64,000 nucleotides of DNA from an uncultured Celeribacter sp. (GTDB lineage Bacteria > Pseudomonadota > Alphaproteobacteria > Rhodobacterales > Rhodobacteraceae): positions 690,001 through 754,000 of the forward strand of contig NZ_OY780935.1 in NCBI RefSeq assembly GCF_963675965.1, written 5' to 3'. A model generated the notes under the pieces. It was not told the origin of the DNA. It worked only from the letters and a program-made list of their open reading frames with translations, and did not search any database. The position numbers and the translations under genes are program-made. Below, in pieces: positions 17,638 to 26,199 of this stretch; the first letter of the stretch is position 1, and each line of letters begins with the position of its first letter.

Positions 17638-18582
17638 TTACTTCGGCACCACGCGCAGCGGAATGATCTTACCGTCGCAGTCATTGTCCACGTCACGATA
17701 ACTCAGACGGTAATAGAACCCGTCAAAATCCCAGGCTTCCTCAGTGAAACAATCACCGACCCCGCGCCCCTTCATAAAGGTAAAAATCTGCGTCGAATGC
17801 GACGCCACCTCGAAGGTGTTGAGAACCTCCACAGGCCCATCCTCCGCGCGTGCGGCGGCGCGCACAGGATCAAGCCCGTCCAGATCCGGCCCCACCAGAT
17901 AGACCGCCGCTCCGGCATTATAGGCCGCCAACCAGCAACGATTCGTCACGCGCCGCAGTTCCGGCGCGCCCGGCACCGTATCGATTCGACGCCGTTCCCC
18001 AGCGGGAGCGTCTGTGTCCAGCCCCATGTAATCGCAAATCTCGCCTGCGATCTCGGCGCTTTTCTCGGCCAGCGCCTCCCAATCCGGGGTCCGGCGCACC
18101 AGTCTGCGGTTCTCTGTTGACGGCCCGCCCTGTTGCGCCTCCGCCCAGATCACGGAGGCCGTCAGCCCCGCCAGAGAATAGCCGCCTGTGAAATCATTCC
18201 CCTCATAGACGTATTCCAGAAGATCCCCATTCATCAGTGCTGCTGGGAAGGCAACCTCCCGCCCTTCGGGCAATTCCAGAACTGCGCCATCGACCATGAT
18301 CTGCGTGGTTTCGTCCACTGCAATCCAATCTTCATCCAGTGTCAGCAGCCACGGCCCGCCCTGATGGCCGCGCGTCAAAGCCAGCCCCGAATGGACCCGC
18401 GGATGCAGGCTGCAATACTCCGGTCCGCAAGCGGCCCGCCATTGCTTGTGGTGAAACGCTGTCACATCCTGCGTCCCTGACGCCTCCTGCGCGACGCCAG
18501 CTCCGCCAAGAGACATCACACCGAACGCCAGCGCCAGACCCGCTGCTCGAGACACCCGTCCTACCACATGCCGCTTTGCCAT
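17638..18582 (-). CDS. Exported DUF1176-like protein
   Basis: About 314 residues with a signal peptide (basic start, then AAGLALAFGVMSLGGAGVAQ). The mature part has several cysteines (WRAACGPEYC early, CDYMG, CWLAAYNAG, GDCF and DNDCDG late) that could pair in the periplasm. The YSLAGLTASVIWAEAQQGG and CWLAAYNAGAAVYLVG segments resemble DUF1176 proteins, whose function is unknown. The ATG at 18582 follows a GAGGTGG site and is preferred to the TTG at 18588. It lies between purS and purQ but is separated from purS by a terminator. Confidence 0.65.
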   Translation of the reverse strand: MAKRHVVGRVSRAAGLALAFGVMSLGGAGVAQEASGTQDVTAFHHKQWRAACGPEYCSLHPRVHSGLALTRGHQGGPWLLTLDEDWIAVDETTQIMVDGAVLELPEGREVAFPAALMNGDLLEYVYEGNDFTGGYSLAGLTASVIWAEAQQGGPSTENRRLVRRTPDWEALAEKSAEIAGEICDYMGLDTDAPAGERRRIDTVPGAPELRRVTNRCWLAAYNAGAAVYLVGPDLDGLDPVRAAARAEDGPVEVLNTFEVASHSTQIFTFMKGRGVGDCFTEEAWDFDGFYYRLSYRDVDNDCDGKIIPLRVVPK

Positions 18583-18705
18583 ACTCAAACCACCTCTTTG
18601 ACATCCAAATCGCTCTCAACACCCTCAGCGCAACTGCTCGCGCGGAATGTCTCTCTCGCCCCTACAGCTACGCGGTGAAAAGATGTCGGTCAATCGCGCT
18701 GCGCC

Positions 18706-19164
18706 TCAACGGGTCACCCGGCCTTGCCAACACGCGTTGCGCGCCGAACGTATGTCGACAAAAGCAACCTCTTCGCGCGCCAAAAGCGTTTCACAATACG
18801 CTTCGATTTCGGAGGACGGCGTCACCGCCCCTGTGCCCGCGACCGGACGCTCCGCCACATCGTATCCTTTGAGAAGATAGTCAGGCGACGTGGTGAAAAC
18901 CGGCGGCAGCCCGGTCCCGCGATAGGGCGCACAATGACGGGCACATAGAAAGACCGGCCCTGTTTCCGCATAGGGATTGCGGGTTTCAAACGGCCGGTGC
19001 GCACAGATCAACATCCCGGCCCCCGTCTCAATGGTGTGAAGGCAATGGCGACAGGGCGCATCCTCATGGGGATTGTGAAGAAACTCCGGCACCTGCCCGT
19101 TCGCGTCGGGCATGCCAAGACGCAGCGCATGGGCCGTCACTGTGGGAATTCCGTGAAAGATCAT
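18706..19164 (-). CDS. DUF1203 family protein
   Basis: A 152-residue cytoplasmic protein of unknown function. The CRHCL motif near residue 38, the segment HRPFETRNPYAETGPVF and the CARHC pair are typical of DUF1203, and suggest a metal- or redox-related site. The ATG at 19164 follows AGGAGAG(A)GG. It is transcribed alone after the purS terminator. No functional link to purine synthesis is visible. Confidence 0.8.
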   Translation of the reverse strand: MIFHGIPTVTAHALRLGMPDANGQVPEFLHNPHEDAPCRHCLHTIETGAGMLICAHRPFETRNPYAETGPVFLCARHCAPYRGTGLPPVFTTSPDYLLKGYDVAERPVAGTGAVTPSSEIEAYCETLLAREEVAFVDIRSARNACWQGRVTR

Positions 19165-19262
19165 AGGCCTCTCTCCTTTTCATGGCATAGGTTTGGCCAG
19201 TCATAGGAAAGACAGCTTTGTCAGCGCGACCCGGATCTTGTCCAAACGCCCCGGCCCCGCAT

Positions 19263-19292
19263 GAAAAAAGCCGCCCCGATCGGGACGGCTCA
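19263..19292 (-). terminator. Terminator after purC-purS
   Basis: On the minus strand AGCCGTCCCGATCGGGGCGGCT forms a near-perfect stem and is followed by a run of six T. It ends the purC-purS transcript before the DUF1203 gene. Confidence 0.85.
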
Positions 19293-19342
19293 ATCACATG
19301 CAGCTCACATGGCCTTGCGACCTGTGCCGTGACAGGCAGATC

Positions 19343-19573
19343 TCAGAGGATCTCGACGCGGTAGCTTTCGATCACCGTGTTAGCGAGGAGTTTCTCGCAC
19401 ATTTCCTTGATGGTCTCTTCAGAGGTGCCATCGGCGAGATCCAGCTCGATCACCTTGCCCTGACGGACCTCATTGACGCCATCGAACCCCAGCGCACCCA
19501 GCGCATGTTGCACGGCAGCGCCCTGCGGGTCGAGAACACCTGTTTTCAGCATGACAAAGACGCGGGCTTTCAT
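19343..19573 (-). CDS. purS: Phosphoribosylformylglycinamidine synthase subunit PurS
   Basis: A 76-residue small subunit that bridges PurL and PurQ in the three-part FGAM synthase of alphaproteobacteria and Gram-positives. The sequence has the typical LDPQGAAVQHALGALGF motif and a compact alpha/beta fold length. It follows purC by 21 bases on the same strand, so the two are co-transcribed. Confidence 0.94.
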   Translation of the reverse strand: MKARVFVMLKTGVLDPQGAAVQHALGALGFDGVNEVRQGKVIELDLADGTSEETIKEMCEKLLANTVIESYRVEIL

Positions 19574-19594
19574 GGGGATCTCTCCTCTGGATCG

Positions 19595-20356
19595 TCAGTT
19601 GATAAGCGTCGGCTTGTCGCCGATCGGGCCATTGGTCGGCATCACGCCCAGACGGCGGGCCACTTCGGTATAGGCATCGGTGAGCGAGCCAAGATCCCGG
19701 CGGAACACGTCTTTGTCGAGCTTCTGCCCGCTTTCGATGTCCCACAGGCGGCAGCTGTCGGGCGAAATCTCATCGGCCACGATCAGACGCATGAAATCGC
19801 CATCCCAGACACGACCGATCTCGATCTTGAAGTCGATCAGCTTGATGCCCACGCCATACATCACGCCGGACATAAAATCGTTGACCCGCAGCGCCAGCGC
19901 CACGATGTCATCCATATCCTGCTGCGAGGCCCAGCCAAAGGCGATGATATATTCTTCCGGCACCAGCGGATCGCCCAGAGCGTCGTCTTTGTAAGAGAAC
20001 TCGATGATCGGACGCGGCAGGCGCGTGCCCTCTTCCAGCCCCAGACGTTTCGCCATGGATCCGGCGGCAAAGTTGCGCACGATGACCTCCAGCGGAATAA
20101 TTTCGCACTGGCGGATCAGCTGTTCGCGCATGTTCAGGCGCTTGATGAAGTGGTTCGGAATCCCCAGCGCGGTCAGCCCGGTCATGAAGAATTCGGACAG
20201 GCGGTTGTTCAACACGCCCTTGCCTTCGATGGTGGCCTTCTTTTCGGCGTTGAAGGCGGTCGCATCATCCTTGAAATACTGGACCAGCGTTCCCGGCTCG
20301 GGGCCTTCGTAAAGGGTCTTCGCCTTGCCTTCGTAGATTTTCTTGCGGCGCGCCAT
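19595..20356 (-). CDS. purC: Phosphoribosylaminoimidazole-succinocarboxamide synthase
   Basis: A 253-residue SAICAR synthetase (ATP + CAIR + aspartate) of purine synthesis. Diagnostic segments are the N-terminal KIYEGKAKTLYEG, the KATIEGKGVLNN phosphate region and EVIVRNFAAGSMAKRLG. The ATG at 20356 has GGAGG five bases upstream and starts MARRKKIYEG, so the in-frame start at 20368 is not used. First gene of purC-purS. Confidence 0.95.
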   Translation of the reverse strand: MARRKKIYEGKAKTLYEGPEPGTLVQYFKDDATAFNAEKKATIEGKGVLNNRLSEFFMTGLTALGIPNHFIKRLNMREQLIRQCEIIPLEVIVRNFAAGSMAKRLGLEEGTRLPRPIIEFSYKDDALGDPLVPEEYIIAFGWASQQDMDDIVALALRVNDFMSGVMYGVGIKLIDFKIEIGRVWDGDFMRLIVADEISPDSCRLWDIESGQKLDKDVFRRDLGSLTDAYTEVARRLGVMPTNGPIGDKPTLIN

Positions 20357-20805
20357 GAGGGCCTCCAAAAGCTGATGGGCCGGGAATCATTGCGACCGGC
20401 CTCTTCGTGCCGCTCTTTAGGACAGAGGGGGCTTGGGAGCAAGTTCGCAGCCTGTCCGCACCGGATTCTGCCCCTGTTTTTCGTCATTTTATCGTTACAG
20501 GCGTTCTTGTGGGCCGCCTTTGCGCTTTCCAACCTCGTCGCCCTCCCCGCCCACGATGCGACGACGCTGCGCCGGTGCACCCTTCTGGCGCGGTCCGTGA
20601 CGCTGCACCATCAATGGTTAGCGCCACCATCCCTGACAGGTTCCGCCACCCGTCACCGAACCCGCGTCAAGGTGAAAATCCTTGTCGTTTTCCGTTCGTA
20701 AATACTTGATAAACGACTGCCAATCTGGCTTGATGTAAGCCCGTCAAAGACTGGCGGCCGCAACGACAAAACGGCGCGGGGGACCGGCAGAGGAGGAGAC
20801 CTCAT
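20357..20805. other. Intergenic region between purC and the zeta subunit gene
   Basis: Divergent promoter region with no supported gene; the frames present are short and lack ribosome binding sites. It contains GTTAGCGCCACC at 20617-20628, identical to one of the sites upstream of the aldolase gene. AT-rich sequence around 20690-20730 (TAAATACTTGATAAACG) is a plausible promoter for the rightward gene. Confidence 0.5.
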
Positions 20806-21117
20806 ATGACCACTTTTGACGACCGCGAAGCGGCATTTGAAAACAAGCATGCCTATGATGCGCAACAGCAATTCCGGCTGGAGGCCCGTGCCGACAAGAA
20901 AATCGCGATCTGGGCGGCGGAAAAGCTCGGGAAAACCGGCGATGCGGTTGACGCCTATATCAGCGAAGTGATCCGCGCCGACATGCAAGAGGCTGGCGCC
21001 GAAGATGTCGTCGCCAAGGTCGCAGGCGATCTGGGGCCGAAATCCTCAGCCGAAGAGGTCCGTGCGAAATACGCCGATTTCTTCAAGGCGGCTCAGGCAG
21101 AACTGGCCGACAGCTGA
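20806..21117 (+). CDS. ATPase inhibitor subunit zeta (DUF1476)
   Basis: A 103-residue four-helix protein. In Paracoccus and relatives the zeta subunit binds the F1-ATPase and blocks ATP hydrolysis through its N-terminal region. The start MTTFDDREAAFENKHAYD and the EARADKKIAIWAAEKLG segment are typical. An AGGAGGAG site precedes the ATG at good spacing. It is monocistronic with its own terminator. Confidence 0.93.
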   Translation: MTTFDDREAAFENKHAYDAQQQFRLEARADKKIAIWAAEKLGKTGDAVDAYISEVIRADMQEAGAEDVVAKVAGDLGPKSSAEEVRAKYADFFKAAQAELADS

Positions 21118-21162
21118 TCCGGCGAACATTAAGACAGAGCGGCACCCGCACATAGGTGCCTG

Positions 21163-21188
21163 AAGGCCCGCCCTTCGCGGGCCTTTTT
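21163..21188 (+). terminator. Terminator after the zeta subunit gene
   Basis: AAGGCCCGC-CCTTC-GCGGGCCTTTTT: a perfect GC stem followed by five T, about 45 bases after the stop codon. Confidence 0.9.
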
Positions 21189-21406
21189 GGTCTTTAAATC
21201 GCGCCGTGTTGCCGCCCGATACACCGTTCATGTCGCGCGCCTCATGATCTTTATGATCTGATTGAATTTGATAAACTCAGACAAACATGGCACATGGGCG
21301 CAACCCTCCGGACGCGCCTGCGCGCCCGGTTTGCTTTCCTGTGGAGCTTTTCTTTGGAGAGTGCCACGGTGCACATGCGAATTTCGTACAGACAACCGGA
21401 GCCTTC

Positions 21407-22438
21407 ATGACCGACGCCGTTCTTCCCAACGCCCTGAGCAAACTTCTTGAAACCCGCGATTGGTTGATGGCCGATGGCGCGACCGGCACGACCCTGTTCA
21501 ACATGGGCCTGTCCTCGGGCGATGCTCCGGAACTGTGGAATGTCGATCAACCCGACAATATCGTCAAACTGTATCAGGGTGCCGTCGACGCGGGGTCAGA
21601 CATTTTCCTGACGAACTCCTTTGGTGGCAATGCGTCGCGCCTTAAACTGCACAGTGCCGAAAAGCGCGTGCATGAGCTGAACAAGGCTGCCGCCGAAATC
21701 GGTCGCTCTGTCGCCGATGCGGCCGGACGGCCCGTGATCGTCGCCGGATCGATGGGGCCGACAGGCGAGATCATGGAACCAATGGGGCCGCTGACGTATG
21801 ACGCCGCCGTGGAAATGTTCCACGAACAGGCCGAAGGGCTGAAAGCCGGCGGCGCCGATGTCGCCTGGATCGAAACCATTTCCGCCCCCGAAGAATACAA
21901 GGCCGCCGCCGAAGGCGCCGCCCGCGCCGGGCTGGCCTGGGTCGGCACGATGAGCTTTGACACCGCCGGGCGCACCATGATGGGCGTCACCTCGGCGCAG
22001 TTGGCCAATCTGGTCGAAAAACTGCCGCATCCGCCGGTCGCCTATGGGGCCAATTGCGGCACCGGGGCCTCTGATCTGCTGCGCACCGTTCTGGGGTTTG
22101 CAGCCCAGGGCCACGAACGCCCCATCATCGCCAAAGGCAATGCCGGCATCCCGAAATACGTTGACGGCCACATCCATTACGATGGCACCCCGGCGCTGAT
22201 GGCCGACTATGCCTGCATGGCCCGCGATGCTGGCGCCACAATCATCGGCGGCTGCTGCGGCACCACGCCGGAGCACCTGCGCGCCATGAAAGACGCGCTG
22301 GAAACCCGTCCGCGTGGTCCCCGCCCCACGCTGGACCAGATCGCCGAAGCTCTGGGCGGGTTTTCCTCCGCCTCCGACGGCACCGATGACAAAGGCCCGG
22401 CCAAGCGCGAGCGCTCGGGCCGCCGTCGCCGCGGCTGA
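21407..22438 (+). CDS. bmt: Betaine--homocysteine S-methyltransferase-like protein
   Basis: A 343-residue zinc-dependent homocysteine methyltransferase domain. The start MADGATGTTLF-like region, the GANCGTGASD zinc cysteine (around residue 220) and the GGCCGTTPEH pair (around residue 283) are the Pfam S-methyltransferase signature. In Rhodobacterales such stand-alone proteins work with a separate corrinoid protein as parts of a split methionine synthase, or use betaine. The C-terminus ends in a basic, probably disordered tail (RERSGRRRRG). The ATG at 21407 begins the conserved sequence; the open frame upstream is not used. A corrinoid protein gene lies 1.2 kb downstream. Confidence 0.88.
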   Translation: MTDAVLPNALSKLLETRDWLMADGATGTTLFNMGLSSGDAPELWNVDQPDNIVKLYQGAVDAGSDIFLTNSFGGNASRLKLHSAEKRVHELNKAAAEIGRSVADAAGRPVIVAGSMGPTGEIMEPMGPLTYDAAVEMFHEQAEGLKAGGADVAWIETISAPEEYKAAAEGAARAGLAWVGTMSFDTAGRTMMGVTSAQLANLVEKLPHPPVAYGANCGTGASDLLRTVLGFAAQGHERPIIAKGNAGIPKYVDGHIHYDGTPALMADYACMARDAGATIIGGCCGTTPEHLRAMKDALETRPRGPRPTLDQIAEALGGFSSASDGTDDKGPAKRERSGRRRRG

Positions 22439-22459
22439 CGCCACATGTCAGGGCGGGCC

Positions 22460-23560
22460 TCAAAACAGGCTGAGCTGGTCGCCGGGTTTGGGCGGCACAG
22501 CGAAGAGATCGGTCCGCAACGGCGGCACCCGATCCATCAGCCCTGCGCGCTTGCAAGCCAGTTCAAAGCGTTTGGCCATCAGCTCGGCCCATTCGCCCTC
22601 GCCCTGCATCCGCTTGCCAAACCGGCTATCGTAGATTTCGCCCCCGTGCAGTTCGCGCAGCCGTTTGAGCACCCGCGCCGCCCGGTCGGGCACATGGGTG
22701 TTCAACCACTCCTGAAACAGTGGCGCCACCTCCAGCGGCAGGCGCAGCATAATATAGGCAGCCACGCGAGCACCATGGCTGGCGGCCGCCCCGACGATGG
22801 CCTCCAACTCATGATCGGTCAGCGCGGGAATGACCGGCGCGACCATCACCCGCACAGGTATCCCCGCATCGGCCAGCATCCGCATGGTTTTCAACCGACG
22901 TGCCGGCACCGGAGCACGGGGTTCCAACTGCCGCGACAGGCGCGAACCCAGCGTCGTGATCGACAGGCCGACATGCACCAGCCCCTTGGCCGCCATCGGA
23001 CGCAGCAGATCAAGGTCGCGCTCGATCAGCGTGCCCTTCGTGGTGATCGCCACCGGGTGATTGTGGGCCAGAAGCACTTCAAGGATCTCGCGCATCACCC
23101 GATCGCGGGCCTCAATCGGCTGATAGGGATCGGTGTTGGTGCCGATCGCAATCGGCGCCACTTGATAGCCCCGCGCGGAAATTTCACGTTCCAGAACGGT
23201 GGCCGCCCCGCGTTTGCGCGTCAGACGGGTTTCGAAATCCAGCCCCGCCGACAGGCCCAGCCAGGCGTGCGTCGGTCGGGCAAAACAATAGGAACACCCG
23301 TGTTCGCAGCCCCGGTAGGGGTTCACCGAGCGATCAAAGGGCACATCCGGACTGTCATTGCGCGAGATGATCTTGCGCGGGCGTTCGTCCACCGTAGTCG
23401 TGCGCAAAACCGTCTGATCGGGCACCGCGTCCCAACCGTCGATAAAGGTTTCCCGCGCCAGTTTTTCAAACCGGCCCACGGTATTGGATCGGCTGCCCCG
23501 CGCCCGCACGGTCAACCCAAGGGGCAAGCTGCCCCGCTCTTGTCTGGAATCATAAGCCAT
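22460..23560 (-). CDS. PA0069-family radical SAM protein
   Basis: About 366 residues. The iron-sulfur cluster motif CEHGCSYC is at about residues 88-95, preceded by the family's NPYRGCEHG. The C-terminal part is helical and ends GDQLSLF, as is common in this family. Function is unknown; relatives are distantly similar to the DNA repair photoproduct lyases. It lies opposite in direction between bmt and the corrinoid gene, leaving only 21 bases after the bmt stop. The ATG at 23560 is preferred to an upstream TTG. Confidence 0.88.
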   Translation of the reverse strand: MAYDSRQERGSLPLGLTVRARGSRSNTVGRFEKLARETFIDGWDAVPDQTVLRTTTVDERPRKIISRNDSPDVPFDRSVNPYRGCEHGCSYCFARPTHAWLGLSAGLDFETRLTRKRGAATVLEREISARGYQVAPIAIGTNTDPYQPIEARDRVMREILEVLLAHNHPVAITTKGTLIERDLDLLRPMAAKGLVHVGLSITTLGSRLSRQLEPRAPVPARRLKTMRMLADAGIPVRVMVAPVIPALTDHELEAIVGAAASHGARVAAYIMLRLPLEVAPLFQEWLNTHVPDRAARVLKRLRELHGGEIYDSRFGKRMQGEGEWAELMAKRFELACKRAGLMDRVPPLRTDLFAVPPKPGDQLSLF

Positions 23561-23656
23561 GACCCACAACTAGAACATAATAAGAACATTAGCCAGATCC
23601 CATCGCAGGATCATGGCAGGAATTCGGGCACTGGCCCGGCATGAAAGGAAACGCAG

Positions 23657-24352
23657 ATGTCTGATCAAGAAGATGACCTGATCCTGTCGGAACTCAACGA
23701 CGAGGAACTGACCGAACAGATGATGGACGATCTCTATGACGGTCTCAAAGACGAAATCGCAGAGGCCGTGCAAATCCTGCTCGATCGCAACTGGACCCCC
23801 TATGACATCCTGACCAAATCCCTCGTCGCCGGGATGCAGATCGTCGGCGACGATTTCCGCGACGGCATCCTCTTCGTGCCCGAGGTGCTGCGCGCAGCCC
23901 AGGCGATGAAGGGCGGCATGGCGATCCTGAAGCCGCTTCTGGTGGAAACCGGCGCCCCGAAGATGGGCAAAATGGTCATCGGCACGGTCAAGGGCGATAT
24001 CCATGACATCGGCAAGAACCTCGTCGCGATGATGATGGAGGGCGCAGGCTTTGAAATCATCGATCTCGGGATCAACACCGAAGCCTCGGAATATATCGAA
24101 ACGGCGGAAAAGGAAGGCGCGGACATCATCGGCATGTCGGCCCTGCTGACCACCACCATGCCCTATATGAAAACCGTGATCGAAAATCTCGGCGAACAGG
24201 GGCTGCGCGACAAATATATCGTGCTCTGTGGCGGAGCGCCGCTGAACGAGGAATTCGGCCGCGCCATCGGGGCCGATGCCTATTGCGACGATGCTGCAAT
24301 TGCCGTGGAAACCGCCAAGCGCCTTGTGGCCGCACGCCACAATCAGGCGTGA
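23657..24352 (+). CDS. Corrinoid (B12-binding) methyltransferase protein
   Basis: A 231-residue cobalamin carrier of the MtbC/MetH-module type. It has an N-terminal helical cap domain (residues 1 to about 95) and a Rossmann B12-binding domain with the base-off/His-on motif DIHDIGKNLV (about 115-124), SALLTTTMP and GGAP. It carries a methyl group on cobalt between a donor methyltransferase and a homocysteine acceptor. Bmt, in the same locus and on the same strand, is the likely acceptor enzyme. An AAGGAAACGCAG site precedes the ATG. DUF1638 follows 18 bases later. Confidence 0.92.
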   Translation: MSDQEDDLILSELNDEELTEQMMDDLYDGLKDEIAEAVQILLDRNWTPYDILTKSLVAGMQIVGDDFRDGILFVPEVLRAAQAMKGGMAILKPLLVETGAPKMGKMVIGTVKGDIHDIGKNLVAMMMEGAGFEIIDLGINTEASEYIETAEKEGADIIGMSALLTTTMPYMKTVIENLGEQGLRDKYIVLCGGAPLNEEFGRAIGADAYCDDAAIAVETAKRLVAARHNQA

Positions 24353-24370
24353 TACAGTGGGACACTGGGC

Positions 24371-25021
24371 ATGACATCAGCCAGCCCCATAAGCGCCGAT
24401 ACCCCCGGTGACGAGACCCTGCGCGATCAGGGTCTCTCCCGCACCGGTCATGGCCAGACACTGGTCATTGCCTGTGGTGCACTCGCGCGTGAAATTCTTG
24501 CGCTCATTGAGGCCAATGCCCTCGGCCACCTGACCCTGACCTGCCTGCCCGCGATCCTGCATAATGATCCGGTCAAGATCCCGCCCGCCGTCGAGGCCGC
24601 AGTCACGAAACACCGGGCCGAATATGACCGCATCCTGATCGCCTATGGCGACTGCGGTACGGGCGGCCAGTTGCAGGCGCTGTGCGACCGGCTCGGCGTC
24701 GAAATGATCGCCGCGCCGCATTGCTATGCTTTCTTCGACGGGATGGACAACTTTGCCCGCCGCGACGAACCGACAACCTTTTATCTCACGGATTTTCTGG
24801 CACGCCAGTTCGACGCCTTCGTCTGGACCCCGCTGGGGCTGGACCGCTATCCGGATCTTTTGCCCATGTATTTCGGCAATTACGAAAAGCTGGTCTATCT
24901 GGCGCAGACCGACGATCCGGCGCTCACCGAAACCGCACGCGACTGCGCCGCACGTCTGGGATTGCAGTTCGAACGCCGCGCCACCGGCTATGGCGATCTG
25001 GCGGAGTTCCTGCGCGGCTGA
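24371..25021 (+). CDS. DUF1638 domain protein
   Basis: A 216-residue cytoplasmic protein. The start of the domain (TLVIACGALAREILALI) and AYGDCGTGGQLQALCDRLGV with conserved cysteines are typical of DUF1638. Genes for this family usually sit beside corrinoid methyltransferases, as here, 18 bases after the corrinoid gene. A role in loading or reactivating the corrinoid protein is inference. The first 30 residues are poorly conserved, so the start could be slightly downstream. Confidence 0.85.
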   Translation: MTSASPISADTPGDETLRDQGLSRTGHGQTLVIACGALAREILALIEANALGHLTLTCLPAILHNDPVKIPPAVEAAVTKHRAEYDRILIAYGDCGTGGQLQALCDRLGVEMIAAPHCYAFFDGMDNFARRDEPTTFYLTDFLARQFDAFVWTPLGLDRYPDLLPMYFGNYEKLVYLAQTDDPALTETARDCAARLGLQFERRATGYGDLAEFLRG

Positions 25022-25083
25022 TCTCCTTTACTGCACAAAATACTCATGGCCGAACGGTGCCGTTCAGCGCCATTCGGGGCCGT

Positions 25084-25494
25084 TCAGCTCGCCTTTTGCG
25101 CCGTCTCGCGGATCCGCTCCACCATCGCGCGCAGCCCATTGGAACGCTGTGACGACAAGTGTTCGTCCAGCCCAAGCCGCGCCAGTTCGGCATGCGCATC
25201 GACCGCCAGCACCTCGTCCAGTGTCAGACCGGCGAAAAGCGCATGCAAGATCGCAATCAACCCCTGAACGATCATCGCGTCAGAAGCGCCCGCGAAGTCG
25301 AATTTGCCCGCCTCCACCGTGGGTACGATCCAGACCTGCGAGGCGCAGCCTTCGACCTTGGTCGCGGGCACCTTCAACGCATCATCGAGCGGAGGAAAGG
25401 CCTTGCCCATATCGATCACATGCCGATAGCGGTCTTCCCAGTCGTCCAGAAATTCAAACGTCTCCACAATGTCTTCAAAGCGCGCGTTCGCCAT
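25084..25494 (-). CDS. sufE: SufE family sulfur acceptor
   Basis: A 136-residue protein that takes the persulfide sulfur from SufS and stimulates Fe-S cluster assembly. The catalytic cysteine is in KVEGCASQVW at about residue 50, and the C-terminal SSQRSNGLRAMVERI is typical. It starts at ATG 25494 after an AGGAGAGAAC site. It stands apart from any suf operon, which is common in this order. Confidence 0.9.
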   Translation of the reverse strand: MANARFEDIVETFEFLDDWEDRYRHVIDMGKAFPPLDDALKVPATKVEGCASQVWIVPTVEAGKFDFAGASDAMIVQGLIAILHALFAGLTLDEVLAVDAHAELARLGLDEHLSSQRSNGLRAMVERIRETAQKAS

Positions 25495-25630
25495 TGGGTT
25501 CTCTCCTTGATCTCTTGCCTTCCCTTACGCGCTCACCGGCACGAGGTCCAGCACCCAGACCGCAGCCGGGCCTTTTCAAGACGACTGTTTTCGGGTAGCC
25601 CTTTGGCAAACGAAGTTGAGGGAGAGGCCC

Positions 25631-26131
25631 ATGCGGCGTCAGGTGATTGTTTCCGGGCTTGTGCTCATGCTGGTAACCGGGTGCGCCTCGGTCAAGGAAT
25701 CGCGGTTCAACCCGATGAACTGGTTTGGTGAATCCGAACCTGTCATGGTGAATGAAAGCGGCCAGCAGGTCGTTGTCCTGCCCTCTCTTGCCCCGCGCAA
25801 AGGCTATGCCGATTTCGTCGACACCCGCGCGCTAGCGCCCGTGATTTCGGATGTCTCCATCATGAAATCTAACTCAGGCGCCATCGTGACCGCTTCGACA
25901 GTGACACCGACACTGGGCTATTTCGATGCGGAACTTGTCCGTGTCGCGTCCGAGCGTGCCGATACCGCCGTCTACGAATTCCGCCTGCGTCCGCCAGAAG
26001 GCACCGCCCCGGTCGGATCGACTGCACAGCGCCGTCTGAGCGTGGCAAAACCCCTGTCCAATGCCGAACTCGCCGCCATTCGCACGGTGATCGTTAAGGG
26101 CGCGGGGGGGGCACGCCAAGTGCGGCGCTGA
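25631..26131 (+). CDS. Lipoprotein of unknown function
   Basis: A 166-residue protein with a lipoprotein signal peptide: basic MRRQ, hydrophobic IVSGLVLMLV, lipobox LVTGC with Cys at about residue 17. The mature part is soluble and acidic to neutral with no recognisable domain. ATG 25631 follows GGGAGAGG and leaves a normal-length signal; an upstream start at 25616 would not. A small envelope protein is likely. Confidence 0.8.
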   Translation: MRRQVIVSGLVLMLVTGCASVKESRFNPMNWFGESEPVMVNESGQQVVVLPSLAPRKGYADFVDTRALAPVISDVSIMKSNSGAIVTASTVTPTLGYFDAELVRVASERADTAVYEFRLRPPEGTAPVGSTAQRRLSVAKPLSNAELAAIRTVIVKGAGGARQVRR

Positions 26132-26199
26132 TCCGCTTTACATCCCGGCGAACGCGCGCCATCGTGCGGCCTGACCAACAGGCATCAATGAGGCGCGCT

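Noticed and set aside
19298..20701. 467-residue plus-strand frame
   Set aside because: Antisense to purS and purC. Its last part in the intergenic region has a hydrophobic stretch but no ribosome binding site.
21240..21406. S-adenosylmethionine or SAH riboswitch upstream of bmt
   Set aside because: The position is right and GATAAA and GGAGC-like pieces are present, but I could not build the SAM-II, SAM-V or SAM/SAH pairing pattern. An Infernal search with those Rfam models would decide.
25021..25083. Repeat of GCCGTTCAGC between DUF1638 and sufE
   Set aside because: Two short copies plus a GAACGG-TG-CCGTTC palindrome in 60 bases with no T run. Too short to call a CRISPR, an attachment site or a terminator.
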